The position numbers and the translations under genes were made by a program. The notes under the pieces are model-generated. The model saw only the letters and a list, made by a program, of their open reading frames with translations, had not been told where the DNA came from and did no database searches. Shown piece by piece: positions 34,701-42,804 of a stretch of DNA of 64,000 bases. Numbering within the stretch: position 1 is the first letter of the stretch; each line of letters starts with the position of its first letter. Source of the DNA: SXNM01 sp964586155 (lineage in GTDB: Bacteria > Myxococcota_A > UBA9042); assembly GCA_964586155.1 (NCBI GenBank), contig CAZPHC010000030.1, positions 1 to 64,000 on the forward strand. Direction: 5' to 3'.

Positions 34701-36663
34701 AGGCGTCGTCGAGGGTGCAAGCGTCGCCGTCGTCGCAGGGCAGCGACGCGTCGTTGATCAGGCATTTGCCGGTCTTGCTGTCGCAGGCCTCGGTCGTGCA
34801 GGGGTTGTCGTCGCTGCAGTCCTTCTGCTTGCCGGACGCGCATTTGCCCTTGCCGTCGCAGGCGTCGGCGATGGTGCAGAGGTCGCCGTCGTCGCAGGAC
34901 ACGCCGCTCGGCATGGCGGTGAAGGTGCAGGCGCCGGTCTTGGCCTCGCAGCCGTCGATGGTACAGCTCTTGCCGTCGTCGCAGGGGATCGCGTTGCCGC
35001 TGCAGACGCCGATGGCGTCACAGACGTCCGACAGCGTGCACAGGCTGCCGTCGCTGCACGACGAGCCGGCCGGCTGGCTCTTGTGGGTGCAGATGCCGGT
35101 GGGGGCGTCGCATCCGTCGAGGGTGCACGGCAGCGTGTCCTCGCAGTCCTTGGTCGAGCCGCCGACGCAAGCGCCCTTGCTGCAGACGTCGTCGCTGGTG
35201 CACTTGCTGCCGTCGTCGCAGGTCTTGCCGTCCATCGGCTGGCTGAGGTGATCGCAGCCGCCGGTCTTGGTGTCGCAGGTGTCGACGGTGCACGCGACCT
35301 GGTCGTCGCAGTCGGTCAGCGCGCCGCCGACGCAGACGCCGTTGGCGCACGCGTCGCCGTTGGTGCATTTGTTGCCGTCGTCGCAGTTGCCCGCCACGGG
35401 CAGGCCGAAGCAGCCCGTCGCGGCCTCGCACAGATCCTCGGTGCAGGGGTTGTCGTCGTTGCAGGAGATCGTCTTGCCGACGCAGGTGCCGCTGTCGCAT
35501 TTGTCGTCGGCGGTGCACTTGCTGCCGTCCTCGCACGGCAGGTTGCCGAGCACCGGGGTGTGGAGGCAGTCCCCCGTGGCCGCGTTGCAGCTGTCGACGG
35601 TGCAGGAGGAGCTGTCGTCGCAGATCTTGGCCTTGCCGATGCAGGTGCCCAGCGTGCAGACATCGTCGACGGTGCAACCCTGCCCGTCGTCGCACGTCGC
35701 GCCGGCCTCCTTGAGCGTGGTCTTGCACTTGCCGGTCGTCGGGTCGCAGGCGACGAGGTCGCAGGCACCGCCAGCGGCGCAGGTCACCGGATCGCCGGGG
35801 ATGCAGGTCTCCGAGATGCAGGCGTCGCCGGTGGTACAGGCGTCGCCGTCGTCGCAGGCCGCGCCGTCGGCCGAGTCGTGGCCGCAGCCCTTGGTCGCGT
35901 CGCAGGTATCGGTCGTGCAAGGGTTCGCATCGTCGCACGAGATCGGGCTGCCCTTGCAGGCGCCGCCCTGGCAGACGTCGCCGGTGCTGCAGGCCGAGCC
36001 GTCGTCGCAGGCGGAGCCGTCGGGCTGGTCGGTGTGGCTGCAAGCGCCCGTGACGGCGTCGCAGGCGTCCTGGGTGCACGGGTTGGTGTCGGCGCAGTTG
36101 GCCGCGGCCCCCTTGCAGGCTCCGGCCTGACAGGCGTCGCTGCTGGTGCAGGCCGAGCCGTCGTCGCAGGTCGAGCCATCGGCCTCGGGCTTCGAGGTGC
36201 ATGTCGGCGTGCCGCTGCTGGCGTCGCAGACGTCGGCGGTGCACTCGTTGTCGTCGTCGCAAGCGTCATCGTCGGTCGCGCCGTCGCAGTCGTCGTCGAC
36301 GCCGTCGCAGGTCGTGTCGCTCGCGGTGCAACCGTCGGCGCCCGTCGCGGAGTCGATGGCCACGCCGTCGTCGCCGCTCGACTCGTCCAGAGCGACGTCC
36401 TGGGCGGGCGTGCCATCCGCGCCAGCTGCGCCGGTGTCGAGGCCCGGCGACGCCGTGTCTACGACCAGGCCATCCGCGACGCCGCCGGATCCGTCGGGCG
36501 TGCTGCCGCAGCCCAACGCGAACCCGACCAGGGCCATGGCGGCGGCGAACCCCGGCGTCAGCCGCGATCGACCTGTACCGACGCGCCACGATGGTTGGAT
36601 CGAGCGAGCACCGTCACCGGGGACTGGCGGATCCAGGACAATCCGACCCATCGACATCGCCAT
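31750..36663 (-). CDS. Lipoprotein with cysteine repeats, two NHL six-bladed propellers and a C-terminal MAM-like domain
   Basis: 1637 residues from ATG 36663 (ATG 36657 also possible). The lipobox ends ALGC and is followed by an Asp/Gly-rich linker. Cysteine repeats (CDDGSACTSSDAC type) span about 36310-34680. Six NHL blades (NHRIRR-type endings) span about 34665-33720, three more cysteine repeats follow, then a second set of six NHL blades at 33400-32450. One further cysteine motif precedes a jelly-roll/MAM-like domain ending in GAGVYVDDLKFSAPC. Six NHL repeats suit one closed propeller each. A surface binding or adhesion protein is likely; no catalytic motif was seen. Confidence 0.85.
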   Translation of the reverse strand: MAMSMGRIVLDPPVPGDGARSIQPSWRVGTGRSRLTPGFAAAMALVGFALGCGSTPDGSGGVADGLVVDTASPGLDTGAAGADGTPAQDVALDESSGDDGVAIDSATGADGCTASDTTCDGVDDDCDGATDDDACDDDNECTADVCDASSGTPTCTSKPEADGSTCDDGSACTSSDACQAGACKGAAANCADTNPCTQDACDAVTGACSHTDQPDGSACDDGSACSTGDVCQGGACKGSPISCDDANPCTTDTCDATKGCGHDSADGAACDDGDACTTGDACISETCIPGDPVTCAAGGACDLVACDPTTGKCKTTLKEAGATCDDGQGCTVDDVCTLGTCIGKAKICDDSSSCTVDSCNAATGDCLHTPVLGNLPCEDGSKCTADDKCDSGTCVGKTISCNDDNPCTEDLCEAATGCFGLPVAGNCDDGNKCTNGDACANGVCVGGALTDCDDQVACTVDTCDTKTGGCDHLSQPMDGKTCDDGSKCTSDDVCSKGACVGGSTKDCEDTLPCTLDGCDAPTGICTHKSQPAGSSCSDGSLCTLSDVCDAIGVCSGNAIPCDDGKSCTIDGCEAKTGACTFTAMPSGVSCDDGDLCTIADACDGKGKCASGKQKDCSDDNPCTTEACDSKTGKCLINDASLPCDDGDACTLDDACRQGACKPEPVGSVTTLAGSTAAFLDGDAKGARFNTPRGMVPSANGGWIIADYGNHRIRLLEGNKVSTLAGNGSATYLDGPAAGARFYYPTDVTRDGSTVYVADRSNHRVRAIANGSVSSPFGSTAGLVEGKGADARLSNPEGIAFGGGVLWVADTGNHAIRRVDADGVLRITAGTGAGFADGKGGAAKFSSPRGIAVSAAGIAFVADGGNHRIRRVLPDGTVTTIAGAGVAGLLDGGALSARFNQPYGVAIRGDGALLIADTGDHAIRLLASGSVSTLAGSTAAGYVDGIGAAAKFSSPQAVATSADGAVIVADSNNHRIRRVAPNGLSCDDGLACTVDACDSKAGCSHEAAKVDSSCDDGDACTSADACVQSGACVGKAASCDDGNNCTVDVCNPLDGKCSNSDSGSVCEDGDACVGPDSCQGGVCKASPLLQTLVGSSSGFLDGATTTAKLYYPTGLADDGAGGVVVADRTNHRIRMIAADGIVSTLAGNGTASYLEGAAGSARFNSPMDVAVGPGSTVYVADRGNHRIRKIAGGQVTLLAGSGTASFLDGAATTARFYYPEGVAVDPISGDVFVADTYNNRVRRIDSKGNVSTFAGNGTASYLEGKGTAARFYRPAGIDIDTKGQVYIADTYNHRVRRIAPDGTTALLAGNGSASYLEGKGATAKFYYPSDVSISPDGTLYVADRNNHRIRTVDDLGVTGTIAGTGTAGYADGGPAAGLFNTPYGVLFHSARGLLIADYGNHRIRNFGIGKKSCDDLDPCTVDSCDAKSGACGHQAIPNCCQPVKQHFKFESEGEGAGWTFAKCAASTSYYNPTSCVPYTPSSTTQGWHVRPNAPVSNQSAGGLYYGADATNNFAFGANAGTALTPAWTVPANGSKIEFSFWWDTESGTTYDKFYTYLYVDGAKTNVGAATTPTNGAIVYKGMSGYTTSKTWAKVSVDVSAYVGKSVQIQFYFNSGDSVGNSGAGVYVDDLKFSAPCTN
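32450..34665 (-). repeat. Twelve NHL blade repeats in two sets of six
   Basis: Each blade is about 51-55 residues and ends in ADxxNHRIRR or a close variant, opening with a TLAG-GxASYLDG type segment. The sets are separated by cysteine repeats at about 33715-33405. DNA identity is high in places; for example the stretch coding for ASYLEGKG recurs in several blades, which suggests internal duplication. Confidence 0.85.
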
Positions 36664-36766
36664 GCGCGCCCCCCCCGGCACGGGCTCATGGACCGCGCCC
36701 CGCTGCTCACCGACCTTCACCATACCGATGCTGGCGACACTGTCGCAACACGGAACAGTGAAAAGC

Positions 36767-37237
36767 TCAGCGGCGGCGGTCACCCGGATGGCCGGCCGCG
36801 GCGCGCACCTCGACCACGGCCTCGGCTGCCGTCACGCGGTAGCGGTGCCCGACCTCGGTCGAGAGCAGCGTCACCAGAAGCAAGCAGCGTCGCGCCGATC
36901 CGGTCCCCTTGCAGGTCAGCGTCGTCTTGTTGGCGATCTGCGCGCGGGTCCCCTGGTCGATCACCTCGGCGGTCGGCACGCCGTTGCCGGGGTCGAGGTC
37001 AGCGAAGAGCATCGCGACGCTGTTGCCGACCATCTCCGCGCCCGAGGCCGGCTGGCTGCCCATCAGCCGCGGCTGCCGGCTGACCGGCGGTTCGGCACGC
37101 GCGCCGGGCTTGGCGGCGGTCGAGGGAGCCGCTGCGGGATCGGTCGCGGCCGGGGCTGCAGACGACGCCGATGGCGCCCCCACGAGGCCGAGACAGACCG
37201 TGAGCGTGGCCAGGATGCGGAAGGTCGGGTGGTTCAT
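36767..37237 (-). CDS. Small secreted protein of unknown function
   Basis: 156 residues. A signal peptide (ILATLTVCLGLVG, Ala-rich cleavage region) is followed by a Pro/Ala linker and a compact C-terminal domain with two cysteines (LTCKGTGSARRCLLLV), which may form a disulfide. No family is recognised. The ATG at 37237 overlaps the TGA of the upstream gene (ATGA), indicating coupled translation. The 103-bp gap to the NHL lipoprotein holds a run of eight G/C bases near 36670 and no clear terminator. Confidence 0.6.
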   Translation of the reverse strand: MNHPTFRILATLTVCLGLVGAPSASSAAPAATDPAAAPSTAAKPGARAEPPVSRQPRLMGSQPASGAEMVGNSVAMLFADLDPGNGVPTAEVIDQGTRAQIANKTTLTCKGTGSARRCLLLVTLLSTEVGHRYRVTAAEAVVEVRAAAGHPGDRRR

Positions 37238-37692
37238 GCGTTGGGCTCCTCGTCGTTCGTCGCGCGGGCGCGGGCCGCATCCGGCCAGTCCTTCGTGGTG
37301 GCGGCACGATGGCTCTGCACCGCAGCACCAACGATATCTTGCAGCAAGGCGGGGATGGCGGCCAGATCGATTCGTTCCCATTCGGGGTCTTCGTCGAACT
37401 CCGCGAGCCCGGCGGGCGATGCGTCCGGATCGGGTTCGACCATCACGGCGCCCTGCCCCGACGATGCTGCGAGGCTCACGGCCTCCATCAGGGCTTCGGC
37501 GGCTGCATCGACCCGCGTCTCTGCGCTGCGCAGGACCCAGGCCAGGCGGCTGACCTCCTCGACGGTGTAGTCATCCTTGTCGCCGATGCGCGCCGCGAGG
37601 ATCGCGTCGGCCAGGATGGTGCGGGCCGACAGGTGGTCGAAGCGACGGCCCAGGGCGTCCAGGAGCAGCGTGCGTGGGATGCGCCGGGCCAT
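37234..37692 (-). CDS. Hypothetical helical protein
   Basis: 152 residues from ATG 37692, chosen as the first codon before the conserved-looking LLLDALGRRFDHLSARTIL; ATG 37746 is an alternative and neither has a strong ribosome-binding site. Predicted mostly helical, acidic C-terminal half (EFDEDPEWERIDL). No family recognised. It overlaps the secreted small protein downstream. The upstream neighbour ends 104 nt away. Confidence 0.5.
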   Translation of the reverse strand: MARRIPRTLLLDALGRRFDHLSARTILADAILAARIGDKDDYTVEEVSRLAWVLRSAETRVDAAAEALMEAVSLAASSGQGAVMVEPDPDASPAGLAEFDEDPEWERIDLAAIPALLQDIVGAAVQSHRAATTKDWPDAARARATNDEEPNA

Positions 37693-37795
37693 GACCGCAG
37701 CGTGCCCATGCCGCGGCCTGGCGGCAAGGCGGCTGACGTCGGCCATCGCGGCCAGCGCCGGTGCGCCGTCGGGCCCGTGGCGGCGCCCCTGGGCG

Positions 37796-38890
37796 CTAGC
37801 GCGTCTTGCGCGCCGAAGCCGCGTCGCCAGGGCGGATCGAGACCGCAGACCGACTGACACCGTCGCAGTCGAGGATCAGATCGGCACCGAATGCGCGTGA
37901 AGGGGTCTGGAAGCCGACGGGGGCCTCGCCCGCTGCGACGCGCACGGCGATGCGCAGGGCGGCGTCGGCCGTGAGGTTGTAGCCCTCCGGGCATTGCAGC
38001 GTCGCCGTGGCGACTCGGCCGTCGGGATGGCACGCCTCGGCCCAGAGGAAGCTGCGGCCGCGGTCGCGCGTGCTCTCGGAGGGCCCTGCCGGCGCCGCGT
38101 CGAGCCGACGCTGCAGCCAACCACGCACCCACCGGCTGCGCAGGATCGGGCCGAGGTGGTTGCTGGCCCTGGCCATCAGGATCAGGCGCGGCGGCAACGC
38201 GATGTGCGTGACGATCGTGCCGATGCCGGTCGAGTGGAAGGCCGTCGACACGTCGCCCCACGGGATCGACGCGACGCGCAAGGGCCCGGTGCCGAAGTCG
38301 ACCTCGCGCACGGAGTGGGCCAGCGGGACGCGCACGATCTCGCCGTCGCGGCGCATGGCGCTGCCCTCGCCGAGGCTGGTCAGGGCGGTCGACGCCGTGC
38401 CGTGCGAGACGGCGCCCAGGCTGCGGAAGGCCAGGTGCAACCGGGTCGCGCCCGGGAGGGCGGCGGCGACGTACGCGGCGAGACAGTCGGACGGCACGAC
38501 GTCGAAGCCGACGCCGGGCATGACGGTGATCCCGGCGGCGACGGCTTTGGCGTCGACCCGCGCCGCGGCCTCGAACACCCCGATCTCGCCAGTGATGTCG
38601 AGGTAGTGCACGCCTGCCTCCAGGCATGCCCGGACCATCGGCTTGCTGGTGAAGACGAACGGCCCGGCGCAATGCAGCACGACGCCGATCCCCTGGAGGT
38701 GGGCAGCGGCCTCGGCCAGATCAAACGCCCGCCACGGCAGGCCGAGCTCGGCGGCCATGGCGGCGACGCTGCCCGCGTTGCGTCCGGCGAGCTCGACGTC
38801 GACGCCGCGTGCCTTGGCCAGCGCAGCGACGAGGCGCCCGGTGTAGCCGGTCGCGCCGTAGATCAGGATCCGTCCGTTGCGCTGCGTCAT
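37796..38890 (-). CDS. Saccharopine-dehydrogenase-like NAD(P)-binding protein
   Basis: 364 residues. The N-terminus has a Rossmann dinucleotide motif ILIYGATGYTGRLVA, followed by ELAGRN and VVLHCAGPFVFTSKPMVRAC, typical of the saccharopine dehydrogenase NADP-binding superfamily, including trans-acting enoyl reductases. VHYLDITGE and VMPGVGFDVVPSDC also match this group. True saccharopine dehydrogenase activity is unlikely; acyl or lipid reduction is one possibility. The ATG overlaps the stop of the cation-efflux gene (ATGA). Confidence 0.8.
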   Translation of the reverse strand: MTQRNGRILIYGATGYTGRLVAALAKARGVDVELAGRNAGSVAAMAAELGLPWRAFDLAEAAAHLQGIGVVLHCAGPFVFTSKPMVRACLEAGVHYLDITGEIGVFEAAARVDAKAVAAGITVMPGVGFDVVPSDCLAAYVAAALPGATRLHLAFRSLGAVSHGTASTALTSLGEGSAMRRDGEIVRVPLAHSVREVDFGTGPLRVASIPWGDVSTAFHSTGIGTIVTHIALPPRLILMARASNHLGPILRSRWVRGWLQRRLDAAPAGPSESTRDRGRSFLWAEACHPDGRVATATLQCPEGYNLTADAALRIAVRVAAGEAPVGFQTPSRAFGADLILDCDGVSRSAVSIRPGDAASARKTR

Positions 38891-39855
38891 CTGCCCTCCT
38901 TGGCCCCGCTGTCATCGGTTGGCTCTGCCACCGCCGACGCGACGACGTCGCCGTCACCGAACGGGTCTTCTGCGTCATGGTCGTCGGGATCGACGTGGAT
39001 GTGGAACACGCCCTGGGGGAAGGCCTCTGCCAGCAACGTCTCGGCCGCCACCGCGACCCGATGTGCAGCGCGCAGCGACGAGCCGCCGTCGACCTCGAGG
39101 TGCAGCGTCGCATGGATCGTCGAGCCGACCCGTCGCGTGCGCAGGTCGTGGACGCCGCGCACCCGCGGATCCTGGCAGACCGCGCGGACGATCGCGGCGC
39201 GTGTGGGTTCGTCGGCCTCGGCGTCGAGCAACGCCTGGATCGACTCGTGGCCGATCTCCCACGCGCTGCGCAGGATCCACAGCGCGACCGCGAAGCCGAC
39301 GATGCCGTCGACCCGGGTCCAGCCGAGCTGCGTCGCCGCGACGATGCCGAGCAGGACGGCGGCGTTCATGGCGACGTCGCCGGCGTAGTGCAGCGCGTCG
39401 GCGGCCACCGCCAGCGAGCGCGACGAGGCCGCCACGGCGCGTTGTTTGCGGACGAGCCAGACGGTCGCGACGATCGACAGGATCATCGTGGCGACGGCGA
39501 GCCCGCCCTGCCGGACCTCGACCGGCTCGAGGATGCGCAAGAACGCCGCGTGGCCGACCAGCGACGCCGAGGTCGCGACCAACGCAGCCTGGCCGAGGCC
39601 GGCCAGCGACTCGAGCTTGCCGTGGCCAAAGCGGTGCTCCCGGTCCGGCGGGGCCAGCGCGTGGTGGATGGCCAAGGCGTTCAGGCTCGACGCCAGCAGG
39701 TCGAGGCCGCTGTCGGTCAACGACGCCAGCATCGACGCCGAGCCGCTCATGGCAAAGGCGACCGCCTTGAGCGCGAGCAGGCCGGCCGCGACGGCGATGG
39801 CGAGGCGGGCGACACCACGCATCGCGTCGGAATTCGATGGCGCGGGCTGGTTCAT
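38887..39855 (-). CDS. Cation diffusion facilitator (CDF) transporter
   Basis: 322 residues with six membrane segments. Metal-site residues match the FieF/YiiP type: D-x-x-x-D in SLTDSGLDLLAS in the second helix and H-x-x-x-D in ADALHYAGDV in the fifth, which favours Zn(II)/Fe(II)/Cd(II) efflux. A cytoplasmic domain follows (VRGVHDLRTRRVG, a typical CDF C-terminal element) and ends in a His/Asp-rich tail (HIHVDPDDHD). The ATG overlaps the stop of the upstream gene and the stop overlaps the next start. Confidence 0.88.
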   Translation of the reverse strand: MNQPAPSNSDAMRGVARLAIAVAAGLLALKAVAFAMSGSASMLASLTDSGLDLLASSLNALAIHHALAPPDREHRFGHGKLESLAGLGQAALVATSASLVGHAAFLRILEPVEVRQGGLAVATMILSIVATVWLVRKQRAVAASSRSLAVAADALHYAGDVAMNAAVLLGIVAATQLGWTRVDGIVGFAVALWILRSAWEIGHESIQALLDAEADEPTRAAIVRAVCQDPRVRGVHDLRTRRVGSTIHATLHLEVDGGSSLRAAHRVAVAAETLLAEAFPQGVFHIHVDPDDHDAEDPFGDGDVVASAVAEPTDDSGAKEGR

Positions 39856-41054
39856 GCCTGGGCCCCGACCCCCGCGTCCGCCAACGAGGCGACGATCTCG
39901 CGCTCGGCGCGCAACGCCGCCAACCACAGCGTGCCGGCCTTCTCGCGCGCGTCGGCCTCGGCCTCGGCGTCCCCGGCTTCGACGACGAGGGCGCGCCGCG
40001 CGGCGTCGACGGCGTCGTGGAGCAGGTGCGCGGCGTCTGGGTCGGCACCGAGCCGGATCGCGTCGGCGTACGCCAGCACCCGACGGCGCACCTGGGTCGC
40101 GGCGGCGCCCGGCGGCAGCAGCGCGTCGATCGCCTCACGCCACGTCGCCGCGAGGTCGAACAAGGCGTTCGCTTGCTCGCGCAGCACGGCGTCGCCGCGC
40201 AGGGCCGAGAGCACGCGGACGCCCTCGGCGACGACCCGTCGGCCCAGACAGCCGTCACCCTCGACGTGACGGGCGAACGCCCACATCTGCGCCAGGCCGT
40301 CGCGAAGCATCGCCCGATCGCGCCCGGCCAGCGGACCGCTGGCGCCACCGCCGACGCCATCGCTCAAGAGCAGATCCCGCGCCAGCGCCAGCGCGACGTC
40401 CGGGCCGTCTTCGCGCTCCTGGTCGGCTCCGGCGACGAACGTCGAAGGCAGCGCCCAGCGGCGCACGGCGCGTCCGAACGCGCGCTCGGCGGCGACCACC
40501 AGCACGTCGATCGGAGGCGGCACCACGGCGATCGCCATGCCCTGCCCATTCGGCACGGCGGCACCGGCCCCCGCCAGCTCGGCGTCGTCGACGCGGTGCA
40601 CCGTGCCGGCGTCGGCCACCTCGACGCGCTCGGGCGACGCCGCGCTCGGCCCATGGAGCGCGACCAGGCGCGCGCTTTCGCCGCGACGACGCCGCTCGAG
40701 GCCATGCCAGGGCAGGCTCGCGCGATCGACCCAGACGGCAAGCTGCACGCCCTCGCCGCCGAGCCGGCTGGCCACGTCGGGCGTGATCGCGCCGAACGTC
40801 GCTTCGGCATCGACCTCGCGCAGCACATGCTGCAGCAGGTGGAGATCGTCGGCGCACGCCCGCCGGCCGCGCAAGGGAGCCGGATCTCCGGGCCGCACGT
40901 CAAAGCGCAGGCCGCCGCAGAGCAGCTGGGCCAAGGCCAACGGCGCGACCGGATCGCTCACACCCGCTGGCGTGACCAGCCGATCGAGGCGCAGCAGGTG
41001 CGCGAGCGCCCACAAGGTTGGGTCGACGATGGGGCCACCGTGGCTGTCGCGCAT
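39852..41054 (-). CDS. Unknown protein, weakly BtrH/DUF4872-like
   Basis: 400 residues from ATG 41054; in-frame codons upstream look non-coding. No signal peptide or membrane helix. The order PTLWALAHLLRLDRLV, then LAQLLCGGLRFDV, then LAVWVDRASLPWH resembles butirosin-BtrH-type acyltransfer proteins, but the early His-Cys pair expected in that family is absent. The resemblance could be coincidental. The C-terminal half is helical. Its stop overlaps the CDF start, so it heads a coupled chain of genes. Confidence 0.4.
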   Translation of the reverse strand: MRDSHGGPIVDPTLWALAHLLRLDRLVTPAGVSDPVAPLALAQLLCGGLRFDVRPGDPAPLRGRRACADDLHLLQHVLREVDAEATFGAITPDVASRLGGEGVQLAVWVDRASLPWHGLERRRRGESARLVALHGPSAASPERVEVADAGTVHRVDDAELAGAGAAVPNGQGMAIAVVPPPIDVLVVAAERAFGRAVRRWALPSTFVAGADQEREDGPDVALALARDLLLSDGVGGGASGPLAGRDRAMLRDGLAQMWAFARHVEGDGCLGRRVVAEGVRVLSALRGDAVLREQANALFDLAATWREAIDALLPPGAAATQVRRRVLAYADAIRLGADPDAAHLLHDAVDAARRALVVEAGDAEAEADAREKAGTLWLAALRAEREIVASLADAGVGAQA

Positions 41055-41191
41055 CTTCACCCTCGTCGCGCCGGGCGACTTCCTGCCGACGGGGCAGACG
41101 CCTATGCTAGCAGCGTGCCGCGCTTGCCGCACACTTCCTCACGGCGTCGGCTGCGGCCGACCGCGCGTCTTCCCCAGGAGCCCACGCATCC
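41055..41191. other. Divergent promoter region
   Basis: 137 bp between the minus-strand chain beginning at 41054 and the plus-strand P-loop gene. It must carry both promoters. An AGGAG before 41192 is visible; nothing else is specific. Confidence 0.4.
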
Positions 41192-41818
41192 ATGAACGTC
41201 GCACCCGATCCCACAACCGGCCGCCGTGGCTACCGAATCTGTCTGACCGGCGGCCCAGGCGGCGGCAAGACGACGGCTGCGGACCTGTTTCGCCGCGAGC
41301 TCGGCGAGTCCGTCATCGTCGTGCCCGAAGCGGCGACGATGCTCTTTGGCGGCGGTTTTCCGCGTCGCTCGGATCCCGAGTCGGCCTGCGCCACCCAGAG
41401 CGCGATCTTCGCCGTGCAACGGGCGCTGGAAGAGACGCAGACCGCGGCCTACCCGGGTCGGATCCTGCTGTGTGATCGTGGCACCATCGACGGCGCCGCC
41501 TACTGGCCCGAGGAATGCGGCGGCGCAGACGCGTTCTTCACGACCCACGACACCTCGCTCGCCAAGGAGCACGAGCGCTACGACGCCGTGATCTTCTTCG
41601 AGACCGCCGCGAGCGGGGGCATGTCGATCGAGGGCGGCAACCCGATCCGCAACGAGTCGCAAGATCGGGCCGTCGCGCTCGACGAGCGGCTGCACGCGCT
41701 CTACTCCGACCACCCGCGCTTTGTGTATGTTCCGCACAACGCGAGCTTCTTCAAGAAGATCACGTTCGGCCTGGCGGCGATCGAGTCGATCGTCGCGCAG
41801 CTGCGGCACGAGCACTGA
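41192..41818 (+). CDS. P-loop ATPase/kinase-like protein (AAA_28 type)
   Basis: 208 residues. Walker A is CLTGGPGGGKTTAADLF; a likely Walker B/acidic strand is ILLCDRGTIDGAAYW. The pattern (VVPEAATMLFGGGFP, CDRGTIDG, then an aromatic-rich YVPHNASFFKKI) is typical of the AAA_28/NadR-like P-loop group, often nucleoside- or lipid-linked kinases. The exact substrate is unknown. It precedes the alpha/beta-hydrolase gene by about 40 bp on the same strand. Confidence 0.8.
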   Translation: MNVAPDPTTGRRGYRICLTGGPGGGKTTAADLFRRELGESVIVVPEAATMLFGGGFPRRSDPESACATQSAIFAVQRALEETQTAAYPGRILLCDRGTIDGAAYWPEECGGADAFFTTHDTSLAKEHERYDAVIFFETAASGGMSIEGGNPIRNESQDRAVALDERLHALYSDHPRFVYVPHNASFFKKITFGLAAIESIVAQLRHEH

Positions 41819-41858
41819 GCCCGCCCGTCGTCGTCTTCGCCACCGCGCACGAGGTCCC

Positions 41859-42755
41859 ATGAGCCTGCCGAACCTGCAGTCCCACAGCATCCGCGCCGCC
41901 GACGGCACCCGCCTCGCGGTGCAATCGTATGGCAACGGGCCGTTGCCCGTGATCATCGCCAACGGCCTGGGCGGCACCCTCGTCGCCTGGACGCCGCTGC
42001 TGCGCGCCTTCGCCGACGAGATGCGCTTCGTCAGCTGGGACTACCGCGGCCTCTACGATTCGGGCCGACCGACCGACCTGCGCCGGCTGCGCGTCGAGGA
42101 CCACGTCGCGGATCTGCGCGCCGTGCTCGATCACTTCGGCATCGAACAGGCGGTCTTCGCCGGCTGGTCGATGGGCGTCCAGGTCGCGCTGCAGGCGGCG
42201 GCCGACCTGGGCCCGCGTTCGCTGGGCCTGGTCCTGATCAACGGCACCTACGGTCGCGTCTTCGAGACGGCGTTCGCCGTGCCCGGCAGCCGCCATGTGC
42301 TGCCGCAGCTCAACCGCGTCGCTCGGCGTCTGGCCCCTGTGCTGCCGCCAGCGGTGTCGCTGGTGACGCGACAGCCGTGGTTCCTGCCTGCGCTGTCGAA
42401 GACGGGCATGGTCGACGCGCGCCTGGACCGCGAGGTCTTCCTGGCCATCGCCCAAGGTTTCGATCGCCTGGACTTCGACGTCTATCACCGGATCATGGGC
42501 CTGCTGCACGAGCACGACGGCGAACCGGCCCTGGCGCGGATCCAGGCCCCGTTGCTGCTGATCGCGGGCGGCAAGGACGCCATGACGCCCGCCAGCGTCC
42601 GTGACGTCTTCCACACCCACGCGCCGCACTCCGAGACCTACGTCGTCGAGCGCGGCACCCACTACACCCTGCTCGAGTATCCGGACGAGGTCGTCGCGCG
42701 CGTGCGGCGCTTCGTCGACGAGCGGATCCAGCTGCCGGGCCAGGCCAGCGCCTGA
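41859..42755 (+). CDS. Alpha/beta-hydrolase
   Basis: 298 residues. Oxyanion region IIANGLGGTLVAW, cap entry VSWDYRGLYDSG, nucleophile elbow FAGWSMGVQVAL with serine in G-x-S-x-G, acidic residue in IAGGKDAMTP and catalytic histidine in VERGTHYTLLE form a complete triad. No signal peptide; a cytoplasmic esterase or C-C hydrolase, substrate undetermined. The ATG at 41859 is preceded by GAGGT at short spacing. Confidence 0.88.
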   Translation: MSLPNLQSHSIRAADGTRLAVQSYGNGPLPVIIANGLGGTLVAWTPLLRAFADEMRFVSWDYRGLYDSGRPTDLRRLRVEDHVADLRAVLDHFGIEQAVFAGWSMGVQVALQAAADLGPRSLGLVLINGTYGRVFETAFAVPGSRHVLPQLNRVARRLAPVLPPAVSLVTRQPWFLPALSKTGMVDARLDREVFLAIAQGFDRLDFDVYHRIMGLLHEHDGEPALARIQAPLLLIAGGKDAMTPASVRDVFHTHAPHSETYVVERGTHYTLLEYPDEVVARVRRFVDERIQLPGQASA

Positions 42756-42787
42756 GCCGACCACCGGCGCGTCGAGCGCAGTGGCGC

Positions 42788-42799
42788 CTGGCGCGCCAG
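42788..42799. terminator. Palindrome between convergent genes
   Basis: CTGGCGCGCCAG is a perfect 12-bp palindrome in the 49-bp gap between the hydrolase and thioredoxin stops. It could end transcription in both directions, but it has no loop or T run, so this is a weak suggestion. Confidence 0.2.
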
Positions 42800-42804
42800 T
42801 GGTG

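Noticed and set aside
37796..38890. True saccharopine dehydrogenase
   Set aside because: Only the N-terminal NAD(P) domain pattern fits; lysine-pathway neighbours are absent and related proteins have other roles.
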